Shown: one piece after another, positions 1 through 13,249 of the stretch | How the letters are laid out: every line of letters begins with the position of its first letter | How positions within the stretch are numbered: the first letter of the stretch is position 1 | Made by a program: the position numbers and the translations under genes | Notes under the pieces: generated by a model | The model's database searches: none | Seen by the model: only the letters and a program-made list of their open reading frames with translations | Told to the model about the DNA's origin: nothing | From: Pinus tabuliformis | Taxonomy: Eukaryota; Streptophyta; Pinopsida; Pinales; Pinaceae | Direction of reading: 5' to 3' | Length of the DNA: 64,000 nt | Assembly (NCBI GenBank): GCA_031772625.1 | Contig: CM062811.1 | Coordinates: 647,912,606 to 647,976,605, forward strand

Positions 1-199
1 TCTGAGCAGCTCTCGCATGCTGATTGAAAGCTGACTTTTGAAGTATACCTTTAGTAGGCGGTTTGATTACTAAGTCTGAATTAGACTTCTCGATCTGTAG
101 CGAATCAGAACCAGAAGGAGTTGAAGTTGATGGGTTTGAATTAGAAGATTTTGCTTCCTTACCACCAACAAGACTTTTACTACCATAATCTTGCGATCG

Positions 200-3151
200 C
201 GTCGTAATCCTAACATGGGACATCATCATTATGGGTTCTTCCGAGGCATTTGAGGAAGAACCGATCGGCTTACTATCTTGACTAGGAAAAGGATCCTTCA
301 AGACAACAGGCGTTTGAGAACTTTTGACGATTTTCGCAACGTCAGCGCGATGAGGGCAGTCTCTTGTAAAATGCTCTTCGTCACAAATGAGACAAGGATA
401 ATGAGGTTTACGTTTCTTGTCAGTAGATTCAGTTTTATCTAATTTCTCTTTCGAATTTTGCTTATTTTTCTTCTTCCCTTTCTTTTTACCGCCAGATTTT
501 GATTTGGCCGTAGATGATTCTACGACATGAATATCGGTAGGAATTTCAGCGGAAGAGTCTCCTGTCAGGGAATCTGGTAAAGTTATGATAGGAGAAGAAT
601 TCTTTGAAGATTTCTTCTTGCTTTTGGTGTTAACTGAACCAATCATACCGTCAGCGGCATGAGACCCTGAAGGAGCTGCAGTTATTTCATTTTGTTTCGG
701 AAGGTCGGGGATTTTATCGTGTAAAGTACCTGAGTGCATATAAACGAGATCAAGGTACTGAGCTTGAGTAATTACTTGCTCTTTAGTAACAACTCCTACC
801 TTAGCTACATCCTCAGTGATTTTAGGTAATCATTATTTAACAAACCATTCTGCTAAAATTTGATCTGGAATAAAAACTTTCACTAAACGTCATCGACGTC
901 GCCATTCATGAATATGATCTAAAATATATGTGGACGTTGATTGTTTTAATGAAGTTAATAATTCCGTGCCATTGTCATATCTGACAGGTAACTGAAAATG
1001 AGTTAAGAACAAAGTGGATAACTGACTAAAGTTATAAAAAGAGGCCCGCGGTAATTCAATGTACCACTTGGCCGCAAGACCAATCAGAGTGCATTGAAAA
1101 AGACGTAAGCGAATTGAATCATCTATAATGGAGTTAGATGCACACCAGAGGTGATAAGTCATCACATGGTTTGAAGAATCCTCTCCTCATTTACCTTCAA
1201 ACTTTGGGATATCACTAGGCAACTTATTCGGAATTGGCGGCCAAAACGGAAGATAATTAATCAGATCATTCATAAGGCGCGACAAATCAGGCAAGTCCAA
1301 AGTTGCTATAAATGGTAACTGATGGTTAGGGTCACGAAAACTCTGGGTCATTAGATCGGCCCCAAGAGGGGGATATCCAGGATAACTTGGAATTGAAATT
1401 GCATTTGGGATATTATATCCTCCCGGAAAACCGGGATTAACTAGACTGTACTGGGGTTGTTGAGGTTGCTAATAAGTATATCCAAGGTACGGTTGATACT
1501 GGTAAACTGCGTTTTGAACAGTAGGACCGAATTGGTATTGTCCCTGATACGGTTGATAAGTGAACTGTGGTTGACTTGTGACAACTGTACTTGGACCAGG
1601 TGGTCCTGCAGGCATCTGAATCGAAGTCTGAATTGTAGGTCCGGACAGAGGTAAAGATGCTTGAGTATTTGATGCAGGAACAGTAGAAACTGGAGCTATT
1701 GATACTCCAGAAGTAGGTGGGGTAGATTGAGCAGATGTTGCAGTAGTTGTAGTAGTCGTTTGAGGAGGAGTTGGAGGTGAACTAGGCCCAGACTAATGAG
1801 CTACACCAGGTGCAAAAGTTTGAATAGTAGGCTGGATAGGTTGCTGGGTTGAACCAAAAACCAAAGGTTGTCCAGATTGAGATGACAATTGCACATTAGG
1901 TTGCAAGATCTGTTGAGATTGAGATGGATCCCACACCATGTTCATTCCGAGGTATGGACCCATAGAAGGTTGAGCATATTGAGGACCATAACCGGGTTGA
2001 GCATAGGGCTGATAATTCAAAGGTACATTTCCAGCTCCTTGAACAAATGATTGACCTAAAGGTGGTTGGAAATCTTGGGTTGGGTACTAACCTTGAGGTT
2101 GATAACCTTGAGGCACGTACTGAAACATGGGTTGACCTTGAGGGATATATTGATACTGGGGTTGACCTTGAGGTACGTACTGAGTCTGGGGTTGACCTTG
2201 AGGAATGTACTGTCCCGAAGGTATGTACTGTCCTTGAGGTTTCCCCCCAAGTAGTAACTGAGTACCTTGAGGTTGCCCCCCAGGCGATAATTGAGTACCT
2301 TGAGGTTGCCCCCCAGGCGATAACTGACTACCTTGAGGTTGCGGAGTTGGAATAGTACCAGACATCATAAGAATTTCTTCTACACTCAATGGTTTAGTTC
2401 CGTTATGACCAGGTGATATCCCATGTTCAATGGGTTGAGGAGATGCTCCTAAAAAAGTACCAGTAAGTGACTGATACCTAGAAGGAACAGAAGGACCGCC
2501 ATATAAAAATGTTTCCAGTGATTGGGAAAACATGGATGACTGTCTCGACAAATTCAAAGGAGGATAATAACCTCTAGGTGTTGAGTGAAAAGGAATATGG
2601 GGTGGTGAAAAACTAAGCCCCAGATTTTCTAAAAAGTTGGTCAATGAAAGATACCAAGCGTCCCTCCTAGGTGGACTGTAGAAAATTAATTCATGCTCCC
2701 TAAGTTCTAAAGTTTGTTGATTTTCAGGGAGACTTATATCTTCTTCTGGACTAACAAGTTCTTCAAAAGAAATAAGTCCGAAAGGAATATTTTGGGTAAT
2801 GATCTTTCCTACCCTGGGTGAACCAGGACCACTGGAAGTTGGAGAATCAAATCCTGAGGATGGAGTAGCAGCAGGTTCAGTTTCAGGCTCAGAAATTTCA
2901 AGTTCTTTAGCTAATTCACTAGTAAAAGAAACAATACCAGTAACTTCGGAAAATGAAATTGGTTCAGAAATATACTCTGTTGCTTGAACTTGATAATCAA
3001 GATGAACAACTAAAGAAGATTCTCTTTGTTCCGGTGACCCAACTCTACTGTCACTAGGAGTTACAAGAGCTCGTAGCCGTTCAAGCTGGCTTGGTGAATA
3101 CTTGGGAGGTTGCCCCCGAAGTCTACGGGATTGTCTCGGTAATTCAGCCAC
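200..3151 (-). pseudogene. gag region of the left-edge Tat-like element
   Basis: The frame opens at 3151 with a basic, proline-rich N-terminus. An acidic, Ser/Glu-rich segment follows, then a low-complexity stretch of QPQG repeats (about 2087-2350), and further Gln/Pro/Thr-rich sequence. Around 1165-890 comes the conserved gag block whose core reads AAKWYIELPRASF. A Lys-rich tail follows, and then a Cys/His segment of the type CLICxxxHFTRDCPH near 350-410. The same order is seen in the plus-strand relative from 28443. The gene looks broken in several places. The function, by family, is the structural protein of the virus-like particle. Confidence 0.8.
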
Positions 3152-5094
3152 GATTAAATATTTTAATTACTTCATATGCAAACAAGGAAAATCTCAATAA
3201 AACCACCTAAAGGCTCTAAAGAACCAAACAATTTGAATCACACGCCTAAAAATCTGGGAGTTCAAACCACACACAAACAGTAACTTTCCGTACCAAAAAC
3301 ACTAGTTGGTGATGAAATCCAACGTCGCAGAATTCAATACAGAAAGGGTGGTTGGAACAGTTACCCCGACAACTTGCTTAATTAAACAGACTGGCACAAG
3401 TTTCTTCACTAAACCGTCTCGAGTAAAGAGAACCCCCCAGAGAGTCCAAGTGAGTCTAATCGATGTCTGCTCCAGGTATAGTGGGATCTTCCCTCCACCA
3501 TCACCTTAGGCAAGAATCCTATAGATTATGGTCACTATGGTTACCAACATAAACAAATATACATGGGGGAACAGTCTACGATCCGATACACACGCAAGGG
3601 CAGAGTAACAAAGCTCAATCCCCTTGAAGGCTCCTTGACATGATCCAAGGTTTACCAACAAGTGACCCCAGGCTCCTCGACAATGGTCAATCCGAGGTTT
3701 ACCATTTTTAATACATGTATATCTGTTATCATTCCCAATGAGGAAGGATTGATTACCCCACTAGTTCAGATATGATCTCGTGCTTGACTCCTTTAAGAGG
3801 AGCTTCCCAGAGCATAGATGTAACAATTGGAATTTACTTCCTACCGCAAGATATAGCTACTTGTTTATTTTAACTATCTTGGAGAGTTAATTACTCCCTA
3901 CTCCAAGATACTAACCTAAGCTATGTTGGTGATAAGAGCCCTAGAAATAAAAATATTACTAGATCAAATTTTACTTTAAGCGTTATTTTTATAGGTTGTT
4001 TCTTAAGTCAAAAGGTATGGAGATGAAACTTTATGGTGTGAAGACTCGACTCCAAAACACTAAAAATGCACCTAAGATGATAAGCAATTCTTTTTCTTCA
4101 ATGAATTTCTAGCTAAAGAAAGAGTTGAGAATGCAATTACTTGAAAAACAAATCTTTTCTTAACATATAAACGAAAAGAGAATATTTTTTGTCTTTTTCA
4201 ATAAACTAAAAACGAGACTACTAATTATGCTCACGAAAAATATCCCTTTCTTTTCAACACTCAAAAACTACAAAAAACAATTTCTTTCAAAATAGATTCT
4301 AAAATTTCTAGAAAATACTCAAAACTATGAAAAAACTATGCTTGAGATCTAAAAATTTCTAAAAACCTAATTGAAGTAAAAGCTTACAAAATTTCTTTTT
4401 GAGGACATTTTACTTAGTTATTCAGCAAACTAAGGACTAATTCGTTCAGAATAACAAATTAATCAAAAAACAGCCAGCTATGTTTTCTTTTAAAAAAATG
4501 AAATTCAAAACTTTCCAACAAGTTCATTCAAAGCTTTGTAAAGAGAAAACGAGATCTATTTCTCACCAAGGGCAGATTTCACAAATCGGTCAGACTCATC
4601 AAGAAGACCAAAAAGACCAGGGTAATCTGAGGTTTCTTAGGCTTCTAATCTCTAAGTTACTACAAAGACCAAGCGAAAATCAAACCAGGCACGCAAAACT
4701 TCTAGAAAATCACCTAAAACCAAAATTCCAATGGAATTCACTTACAAGAAGTTTCTGACAGGACACATGCAGATCTGGGCAGAGGCTAAAAAATGTAAAC
4801 AAATCCTAAGCTTAACTGGATGAAAAGATTTTAGGTTTTTCAAAAATTTGACAGGGTCTGCAGGCTTCCAGTATAACCAGATGTGGTACCGCTCTGTGTA
4901 GTAAAGCAATAGTGCGGGGATGTCCGCACTGTGTTACAAACAGAACGTGAGGTCCTCTTTCAAAAATGTGAAAAAACAAAAAACAATTCAGAATATAAAA
5001 CCTACCCAATCCCACACACATCAAGCAAAAACCAAAAACAGAGAAAAAGTTTCTCAAGTCAAAGTAAAAGTAAAGGCAAAAAACCAAAATTCAA
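3152..5094 (-). other. Long untranslated leader between PBS and gag
   Basis: This stretch of about 1.9 kb has no convincing open frame. It is AT-rich between about 3900 and 4800. It sits where a 5' leader is expected, between the primer site and the gag start at 3151. Long leaders are known in Tat/Ogre-type elements. I see no other gene or repeat boundary in it. Confidence 0.6.
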
Positions 5095-5113
5095 GTCCCC
5101 AGCGGAGTCACCA
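5095..5113 (-). other. Primer-binding site of the left-edge Tat-like element
   Basis: The minus strand reads TGGTGACTCCGCTGGGGAC, starting 3 nt after the LTR end. TGG is the complement of a tRNA CCA end, and the sequence resembles primer sites of many plant gypsy elements. I do not assign the tRNA with certainty. Confidence 0.7.
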
Positions 5114-5116
5114 TTT

Positions 5117-6163
5117 TGTCGGTCGGATAAATCATTCTTGTGGACAAGACCGATCTCCCTAGTATCAACTGATATCTAGCGACAAGCAGAACAAGCAAAT
5201 CTACCTTTCTCTAAATATTGTGATTTATAAATAAAAACCAAGAGGTGTTTTAGACCCTACCTTAAGTCCAACGCTAGTTTGTGGCAGCCACGCTTCGACC
5301 ATCCGAATGAGTTTCCTTTTAAGAACCCGCAAATACAAACAAGCACACAACAAATAACACCTTCATAGCCAATATAATAAATCATATTCATCATGGTGAT
5401 CAAGGAATCCATGAAATAAACCATAAAAGACAGCTTATTGAGAAAAATAAACTTGATTGTATTAACTTCGAACACAGAAGAACTTTACAACCTTGGTGCC
5501 TTGATGTTGTACAAGCTCCTCCCAAGGTCCAAGCAAGAATCTCCTCTACTTTGACAAGCCTCACACTCTTCCCAATAATATCAAAAGGTATGTAATCTCT
5601 CCTCTCAAGCTCAATTAGGAAGTCTAAATTCCAACAGAATTTACCCTAAAAAATATTCATCTTTCAACCTCCTTAGTAACCAGCCCAATGCCTCATTTTA
5701 TAGTGCAGAGGAAGGGATAGAGTCCACCTATGAAGGGATAGAGTCCTCCTTCAAATGGATAAGCTCCTCACATCAAGGGGTTAGCTCCTTTAGTTATGGG
5801 ATGCATGAACCTCAAAGGAGCGAACTTGCCACCTCATAATTCCCTCTAGAAACTTCCAGAAATAACCCAAAGTGAGTTTTTAAGAATGTACTTGTGCCTT
5901 TTTGACTTTTACAGGGGTCTGCACCCATTACACAGAAACAGAGCGGGCAGGTCCGCAGGGGACATGACCAGTGGGTGCGAGACCGCAGGTGATGCTAAGA
6001 GAAAGTGCAGAACCAGAGTTTTAGAGATTTTTAAGGGCTTTCTCTCATTTTTCAAGGCCTGACATGAAGAGCTGAGGTTTAAGACTTGCAAACGAGGAAA
6101 GTATGAGTGGTGATAGACTCACACTGATTGTAGAATGTCATGGTAAAAATATTTTGTGCAACA
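5117..6163 (-). repeat. 5' LTR of the left-edge Tat-like element
   Basis: The LTR is 1047 bp, with minus-strand ends TGTTGCAC and CCGACA. It aligns along its length with the 1052/1051-bp LTRs at 27300 and 37063. Examples are the stretches reading GCAAGTCTTA, TTGTCAAAGTA and GGGAGGAGCTTGTACAAC on the minus strand. A TATA-like CTATAAAATG lies at 5694-5703, matching CTATAAATA in the relative, so the LTR promoter layout is shared. The ends are set by that alignment and by the adjacent primer-binding site. Confidence 0.85.
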
Positions 6164-6333
6164 CCTTCCCCTTTTTAGCTTACTCGACCCAACTTCTCTT
6201 ATTTCAATAGTGAAATTTTATTGTGGATCCTTCACCATGTCCTCTGCTAGTGGGGAAAGGGTGGTTTCAACTACATCATCACTCATGAAACCTTCAAAGC
6301 CCTCAGTCATGGGTTCAAAATCTTTATCAGGTG
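6164..6333. other. Short spacer between two LTR elements
   Basis: These 170 bp between the minus-strand Tat LTR and the plus-strand chromovirus LTR match nothing I recognise. They may be older host sequence or a scrap of another element. Confidence 0.4.
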
Positions 6334-8359
6334 TGTAACAACCCTAGTAAAAATCCCATGTAATAAAGTTAATAAAGGAAAAATAATAACCATGGTAATG
6401 GGACACGTATTCCAATCTCAATGTTGGGCAAAAAACATAGTGATGGGGATCACTTGTGATTAATTAGTGGCTATGGAAATTGGAAAAGGCTTTGAAAAGG
6501 AAAAGTGGCATTAATTGGCATTTTATTTATGAAAATAATGGAAAATAGGAGAAAAGGAAGGTGAAAGGTCATAGGTTGAATGCGAGGAGGAAAATAATGG
6601 AAAATTGAAGAAATTGGAGGCCTCATTAAAAAAAATGCTTCTGAGGATCAGTTGAAAGACTTTTGTCAGTTCATTTTTGGATCTCTCCCTCTATTGTCTC
6701 TCTCTCATACTCTTGGACACTGAAAGTTTTCTTGGAGAACTCTTGGAGGAGTGTGGCATACTTGGGATTTGGAGCAAGAAGGAAAAGGGAAATCAAGAAG
6801 GAAAGAGAGGACATAATCAGTAGCCACATCGTGTTTTTCTTGTAGGTATCGAGTTGAATGTATAGTTTCCTTGCTAGTTTTGGCATGCATGGCACATGCA
6901 TGTGGTTTCATGGTTATTATTTTTCATTGACATGCACGATTTCTTGAATTTATAGTGGATTTTCCTAGCCTTTCCATTTCCTGGATATCCATGGTATTAT
7001 GGGTGTCTTTCCTTTTGTTTTCTGGTTGGTTCTCATATTCGTTATGGTTGTGGTTTGAGTTAATAGTTCCTGGAATCCTTGGTTGGACAAACACTCTGGA
7101 AGCCTTGTAACAGCTTGGGTTGCATTACTAATTCTGGAATCCTTGGTTGGAAAAACACTGTAGAAGCCCTTGGTGGATTGAATTACTAGTCCTGGAAGCC
7201 CTGGTTGGACAAACACTTTGGAATCTCGACGACAGTTGTGGGTTGAGTTACTAGTCCTAGAGGCCATGGTTGGAACAAACAATCTGGAGCCTTGGAAAAC
7301 TTGGGTAGAGAAAAATTTGGTGATGATTAGTGATGTCCAACTGTGAGGTGGAATCACTGGTTGAGGGTTGAGGTGGCTTGGCCTCTGGAAGCCCTGGTTT
7401 GGTTTTGTTTGATTTTTTCCATGGGATCCCACATTCATGCTTGGAATATGGCACGAGGGTGATTGGTTGAAAGAAATATTTAGTTCAACTAATCTATAGT
7501 TGGGTGGCACGTGGAAGTCCAAAACTTGATTGTATTTTTCATATGTTAATAATAGCTTTTTTCCTCTTGTATTTGATGGGTAAATCTACTTTTTCATATG
7601 TGGTTTTCATGGTTGTTATATATTTGTTATTTCTGTTGAATATGTGGTGGTTAAGAGGATGTTTTATGACAGTCACAATGCATGGCTCTCATCATGTCTT
7701 GATTAAAACACAAATGAACAATGAATATATGACCTAATATATGATAATGAAGCTATTTTGATAAGGAATCAATGCTTCCTTATGAATCTAAGATAAGTAT
7801 GAGACCCTTATGCTTAGATCCATTGTTATGACTTGTAGATTTCATATTTGTGACATGTTTGACGAAATGCTTGTCATGGCTATTAGAGGTCAGATCAAGT
7901 ACTTGTACCAATGATTTCATTAGTAGCCTTATTCCATTGTTATTTATCATTTCTGAAAGTTCCATGAAGTTTTGGGCAGTGACTTGAGCCATGGCCATGA
8001 AAAAGTGGCACAGTATTCGGGGTCAGTGACTCAGAACTGGCTGAAAATTTTCATAGTCACCGGCATGCCTTGTTGTGGGAGTGACTGGAAGGCCTAAGTT
8101 ACATGTATGGCTTGTCATGAGAGCAGTTGAGGGCCAATATCAGTGAAATTTCAATTTGTCTCAAGGGTTGGTCACCTAAAAGGGTTGGTTGGATCCTGAA
8201 GGTTTTTTAGCATGTGTGGAAGGTCATAATGGTTTTTTTTTGTCGGTTCCAGTTCCTTAAATGTACATGGGGAGTTGAATCACACCATAGTAGCCTCTCA
8301 TTCAATGTTTACCCTGACAGACTGGTTAACTTGGGTAAATGTGGGAGGAGGGTGTTACA
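6334..8359 (+). repeat. 5' LTR of the chromovirus-like element
   Basis: It starts TGTAACAACCC and ends GGGTGTTACA, so the ends form a clear inverted pair. The primer site follows after 3 nt. The length is about 2026 bp. The middle carries an internal tandem array (7069-7296). Only one LTR copy is present, so its age cannot be estimated. Confidence 0.7.
7069..7296 (+). repeat. Four tandem subrepeats of about 60 bp inside the chromovirus LTR
   Basis: Units begin near 7069, 7134, 7192 and 7257. Each starts with CTGGAAKCC or a variant, followed by a TTGGTTGGACAAACACT-like core, and the first three close with TTACTARTY. The fourth is shorter. Such arrays in LTRs often lie in U3 near the promoter; that role is an inference. 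Confidence 0.75.
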
Positions 8360-8362
8360 AAG

Positions 8363-8375
8363 TGGTATTATAGCA
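8363..8375 (+). other. Primer-binding site of the chromovirus-like element
   Basis: TGGTATTATAGCA lies 3 nt after the LTR end. It resembles TGGTATCAGAGC, the site complementary to initiator tRNA-Met used by chromoviruses and copia elements. Confidence 0.7.
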
Positions 8376-11300
8376 TGGTTCACCCCTTAGACTGGATGGG
8401 AAGTGTGTGTTGGTCATGCATACATGTCGATTTCATATGTGTTCCTTATTCTTGTGGTCTATGTTCATGTTTCATATGCACGGCATTGGTCATAGTTGTA
8501 ATGGTGTCGCCATGTGAAAATTTGATGGTGGTGTTGTTGGATGTGGTCATCATGAGTGCATGTCGGTTGTGCATTGGTCATGCATGTCAATGTTTATATG
8601 TTGTTATGAATACATTGGCATGGTGATAATTTTTGTGCATGAGGTCATGGTATGTGATTGGTATGGTCATGCATTGATGATTGGATAATGATTGAAATGA
8701 TGATTAAATGTTGATATGATTATGTTTATATATGTATTGCGCTAATATGGTTGGTCTTGCAAACAAGATATCCTCCCCTGAACTAAACTGAGGTACGTTG
8801 GTTTGTTTATGATTTGGTTTAGCTGACATGATATACCTTGCAAGAAGAGAAGAACAAAGATGACTAGCAAGATGGTAGACTACAACTCACGAGATTCTCC
8901 CTATAGATCAGATGAGAAGCATGGTGAGGGATATTCTCCTGACATAGCAGACACTCTAAGAAGTTTGAAGGAATAAATAAGGAGTTTCAAAGAAGATAAT
9001 GATTGAATCATTCAATCACAAGAGAGACTTTCTAGGGCACAGGAGAAACAAGCAGAGGTTAATGCGGTGATTCTTCAGAGCTTGTCATACTTGCAGAAAC
9101 AGGGACCACTTAGAATCAGTTATGGACAAGAGGATAAGACTAATGGAGCATATGGTAGTTGGTCACATGGAGGGAATAGGTTGGATAAAGATGACATGGT
9201 TAGAGATGAAGATTCTTGGATACACCCAATAGACGAGGTAGTGGACATGGGATTTACTCTAGTTTTGGTTCAGACAGGTATCATGGTCATCATCATTATC
9301 ATCCTTACAAGAGGAGTGATAGGGGATATTTGTCAGATGATTTTAAGAAAGCAAAGCCACCTACATTTGACGGAGAAATAAATAAGTCACAATATGTAGA
9401 AGCTTGGTTGCTTGGGATGAATAAGTTCTTTAGGTTGCATGATTACTAAGCGAACATGAAGGCCAGGATAGAGACATTCAATCTTAAAAGTAAAGTAGAT
9501 ATATGGTGGGAATATGTAAAGAATTTTAGAGGTATTCATGAAGAGGAGCTAACTTGGAGTGAGTTCGAGAGACTATTTTATTTATTAGAGAGATACTATG
9601 ATGACAGGGAAAAAGAGTTTTGTGAGCTGAAAATGGGATCTATGACTGATGAGGATTACACTAGCATATTCTTATCGTTATTGATGTATTTGCCTTACCT
9701 CATGAAGGAGAAGGCCAAGATCCAGAAATTCATCAGTGGGTTTCTAGTAGCATTCAAGGACATGATTGAGTTTGATGAGCCTAGATCATTGGAGGAGGCC
9801 ATTAGGAAGCTAAAGCATTTTTTTTAGAAATCAAAGTGCATATCTAAGATGAATTTGGACTAGAAAGGTAATGGAAATAATAAAGGAAAATGGGACAAGA
9901 AGTGAACAAGACCTCAAGATACAAGTAAAAAAGAGGATGTGGCACCACATAAGAGGTTCAATGCATCTGATAGAGAACAAGGATTTTTCTCTGAACAAGG
10001 GTGCAGGTTGGAAGCCTTTGTAGTGTTGGACTTGTGGAGGAGAGCATCGCAAGAGATATTTTCCATAACATCAGGGTGGTAGACCACAGATCTACAATGC
10101 ACAAGAGGCATAGACAATGTGGGATGTTGGACAGAATATTCCACATATTTATGCAGCATTGGAGAACATGCAGTCAGATCACCAGGTGTCTATTATCGAG
10201 ATGGATGATAAGCTTTGTGATCAAGTTGTTTCTATTTTTATTGACCCTGGATCTAATTATAGTTATGTTAAACCTGACTTGGTGGATAAGTGTGGTTTGA
10301 ATAAATAAGTGCGCGTATAATCTTGGTTAGTGCAGTTGGTTATAAGTACAAGAATAGAGTTCATCACTGGGTAAGAACTTGTGCATTTGAGTTTAATGGT
10401 ATGCCTACATTAGCACATTTGGATGTATTTCCGTTGGGATCATATAGGATGTTGTTGGGTATGGACTGGTTGTATCTTCATAGGACCAAGGTGGATTGTT
10501 ATGACAAGGCTATTGAGTGCCTGGATGAAAATGGGTAAAAAATAGTCTTGCATGGTAAGAAGAAGGAAACATTAGTTAGAATGGTGATATATATATATGC
10601 AAGCTAAGTGCAGTCACAGGAAAGGGCATGTGTTATTCGCAGTGCATATTTCCAGTGACAAAGGTAAGGAAGTTGAGGATGTGGATGTCTTGAGTAGGTA
10701 CCCAGTTCTACAAAAATTTCAGGATGTGTTTCTGACAGATATTTCAAAGTTTTCACTTCACGTGGAAGTGGAATTTTCTATTGAGTTGGTACCAAGGGAA
10801 GCACCAGCATTGAAGGCCCCTTACAGGATGAGCACACTAGAGTTGGTGGAGTTGAAGTTGCAATTGAAGGAAATGTTTGGAAAGGGATACATTAGGCCAA
10901 GTGTATTGCCTTGGGATGCACCAGTGTTGTTTTTGAAGAAGGAGGATGTTACTCTCAGGTTATGCATTGATTATAGGTAATTGAACAAGGTGACCATCAA
11001 GAACAAGTATTTGTTGCCAACGATTGATGACTTGTTTGATCAGTTGAAGGGAGCAGCAGTGTTCTCAAAGATTGATCTGAGATTAGGATACCATCGGGTA
11101 TGCATCAAAGAAGAGGACATCTACAAGAATCCTTTCCCGACCAGGTATGGGAATTATGAGTTTGTTGTAGTTCCATTTGGTTTGACTAATTCTCCAACTA
11201 ATTTTATGTTCTTGATGAGTAGTGTGCAATATCCCTTTGTGGTGCTTTCTGTACAAAACCCCATGTACCAGCTGATATGATAATGCCTTGAGTCAGAGTG

Positions 11301-11399
11301 CCCTCTTCTACCGCATGGAAAAATGAGAGGGCACGGTGCCATGTTCAAGGTACCGGTGCACATTTGCGTACCAAGAGTTTCTGTCTAAACTGGGAGAGG

Positions 11400-12733
11400 C
11401 TCGTTGAACATTATACATTTTGATTTCTTGCTCCCAGCCTGCGAGCTCTTATTCTTCCTTTGGTGTGTTGACTGCTTCTGCTACTAACTTGCAAAGACCA
11501 TGAACCTTGATGGTGTGAACTAGTTTGATGTCAAGATCGTATTCTTGTAATCCAGTCATCCAGTTCGCCCTTATCTCCCCATCTCTTGTTGAACAAGAAG
11601 TGATCTAACTATTGGGTGTGGGAAAAAGATAATACAATGATTTTTCAACAAGTAGCATCTGAAGTGCTTCACCGCCTTGTATACCACATAAGCTTGATTT
11701 TCCACGGCGGGGTAGTTGATCTTTGGTCCTTGCAGGCTCACACTCATGAAGGAGATAGGTCATTCGTTGTTCAACTCGTCCTTCTGAGTGAGCACAGTAG
11801 TAAGAGAAGTGTCAGAAGCGAAAGTGTAGAGCAAGAAGTCTTTGTTGAAGTCTGGGTTGTATAACATTGGTGCTTCTGCGAACACATCATTTTCCCTTCT
11901 ACCCCAATTATAGACTATGTCCTTCTTAATCATCTCATGTATAGGTTTGACTATCTAACATAGTCGGAGATGAAATTTCTAAGGAAGTTGATCTTCCCCA
12001 AGAAATATTGCATAACTTTCTTGTTCACTGGGTGGGGAATCTGCATGATGGTCTGAACCCTGTCTGGATCTACCTTGATCCAACTTTTAGCAATAATGTG
12101 TCAAAGAAAGTTACTCTCAGACACTGCGAAGATACTCTTCTTGGGATTCAAGTATATCCCGTATTTTCGGCATCGCTCAAAAAAATTCTTGAGGTGGAGC
12201 AGGTGGTCTGACTGTTGTCTTGAAAACATCGTTACATCATTGAGGTAGACCATTATGCTCTGTTTGATAAGCCCACGGAAGATGATGTCCATTTCACGTT
12301 GAAACGTTGCACGTGCATTAAATAGCCCAAATGACATTTGGTGAAACATGAACGTACCTCACTTGGTATGGAATGTAATATTTAGCTTGTTAGGCTCTGC
12401 TACCATAACCTGGTTGTAGCCCGAGAAACCATCTAACAAAGAAAACATTTATGCCGCCGACATTGTTTGCAATATGTATTCCATGGAAGACAGTGGGTAA
12501 TTATCCTTATGTGAGGCATGGTTGACATTGCAGAAATCTACACACAGGTGAATCTCCCCAGACTTCTTTCTTACAGGGACTGAGTTAGCCACCCACGTTG
12601 AATGTCGCACCTTGTAAATGGTCGGAGCATCCAACAATTTTCTTAACTCCTTATGTATGAGGGGCTCAAGTGTTGGATGAATTGTCCTTAATTTATGCTG
12701 AAAATGCTTGGCCCCTTCCTTGATTGGTATCAC
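11400..12733 (-). pseudogene. Reverse transcriptase and native RNase H region
   Basis: RT wordings on the minus strand include VPVRKKSGEIHLCVDF (about 12590-12530), QMSFGLFNARATFQREMD (about 12340-12290), a VYLNDV catalytic box (about 12240) and LNPKKSIFAVSE (about 12140). The C-terminal part of native RNase H follows, with WMTGLQEYDLDIK near 11560-11510. The family role is copying element RNA into DNA. The copy is broken. Confidence 0.75.
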
Positions 12734-13249
12734 GTGCTAGATTATTCGCATGTCATATGTCTTGATATGATCGTACATCCACATGAATACATCACAGTAC
12801 TGCTTGAATAGGCGGATGAAAACTTGTCGCTCTTGTGGTGTACAACAAGTACCGAGATTCACATACTTCGGATATTTTTTAGTTCCCAGATTGATCTGCT
12901 CATGCAACAATATAGAGTTGTGGGTCTTTCACAGGTCCCTAGAAATGGTCCTGCAAGTCATACAACTTTTCCAGTGATACCACACCCTTTGGGATGAGGA
13001 TGCCTTTGCTTGTACTAGTTGCATCCTGTAGAGTCTTCTCGTGCTTGTGCTCATCCTCATCTATCGCTGTGTCTTTGAATACGTCAGGCCATAAAATGCA
13101 GCATCTGTTGATCATCAACAAAAACGCGTAAATTAGCGATGTTGTATGGGACTGATGATTTATACAAAATTTCAATAGTAAAATTATCCCTTAATGGTAA
13201 CATCCTAGCAGTTACGTTTGCCAAGGCATCCACAACTGCATTACGCATT

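Larger units (their letters stand above)
1..6163 (-). mobile_element. Ty3/gypsy LTR retrotransposon, Tat-like, partial (continues past left edge)
   Basis: Reading on the minus strand, the parts run LTR (6163-5117), primer-binding site (5113-5095), a leader of about 1.9 kb, then gag (3151 to about 200). Pol would lie beyond the left edge. The gag and LTR are clearly related to those of the plus-strand element at 27300-38113: the same Gln/Pro-rich gag repeats, the same C-terminal gag block and an LTR of the same length. The copy looks broken, with several breaks in gag. No second LTR is in view, so its age cannot be estimated here. The Tat assignment is taken from the better-preserved relative, which has the extra RNase H typical of that clade. 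Confidence 0.85.
6334..11217 (+). mobile_element. Ty3/gypsy LTR retrotransposon, chromovirus-like (Tekay/Del type), partial
   Basis: A 5' LTR of about 2.0 kb (6334-8359) is followed by a primer-binding site resembling the initiator-methionine type and then by gag, protease and reverse transcriptase regions. There is a gag-like block (about 9360-9827, core WWEYVKNF) and a protease core (FIDPGSNYSYV, about 10230-10260). RT motifs run from about 10790 to 11200 ([32 protein letters not shown]). The element stops in RT near 11.2 kb, where it meets the opposing minus-strand element. No integrase, chromodomain or 3' LTR is visible. It is an old, broken copy with many breaks. The chromovirus call rests on RT wording, the primer site and the LTR length. 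Confidence 0.75.

Noticed and set aside
2047-2355. Plus-strand open frames across the gag repeat of the left element
   Set aside because: They are the opposite-strand shadow of the QPQG repeats and have only the repeat's periodicity.
6331-6340. TGTAACA read as the outer end of the left Tat LTR
   Set aside because: Alignment with the 27300 LTR puts that end at 6163. The TGTAACA at 6334 starts the chromovirus LTR instead.
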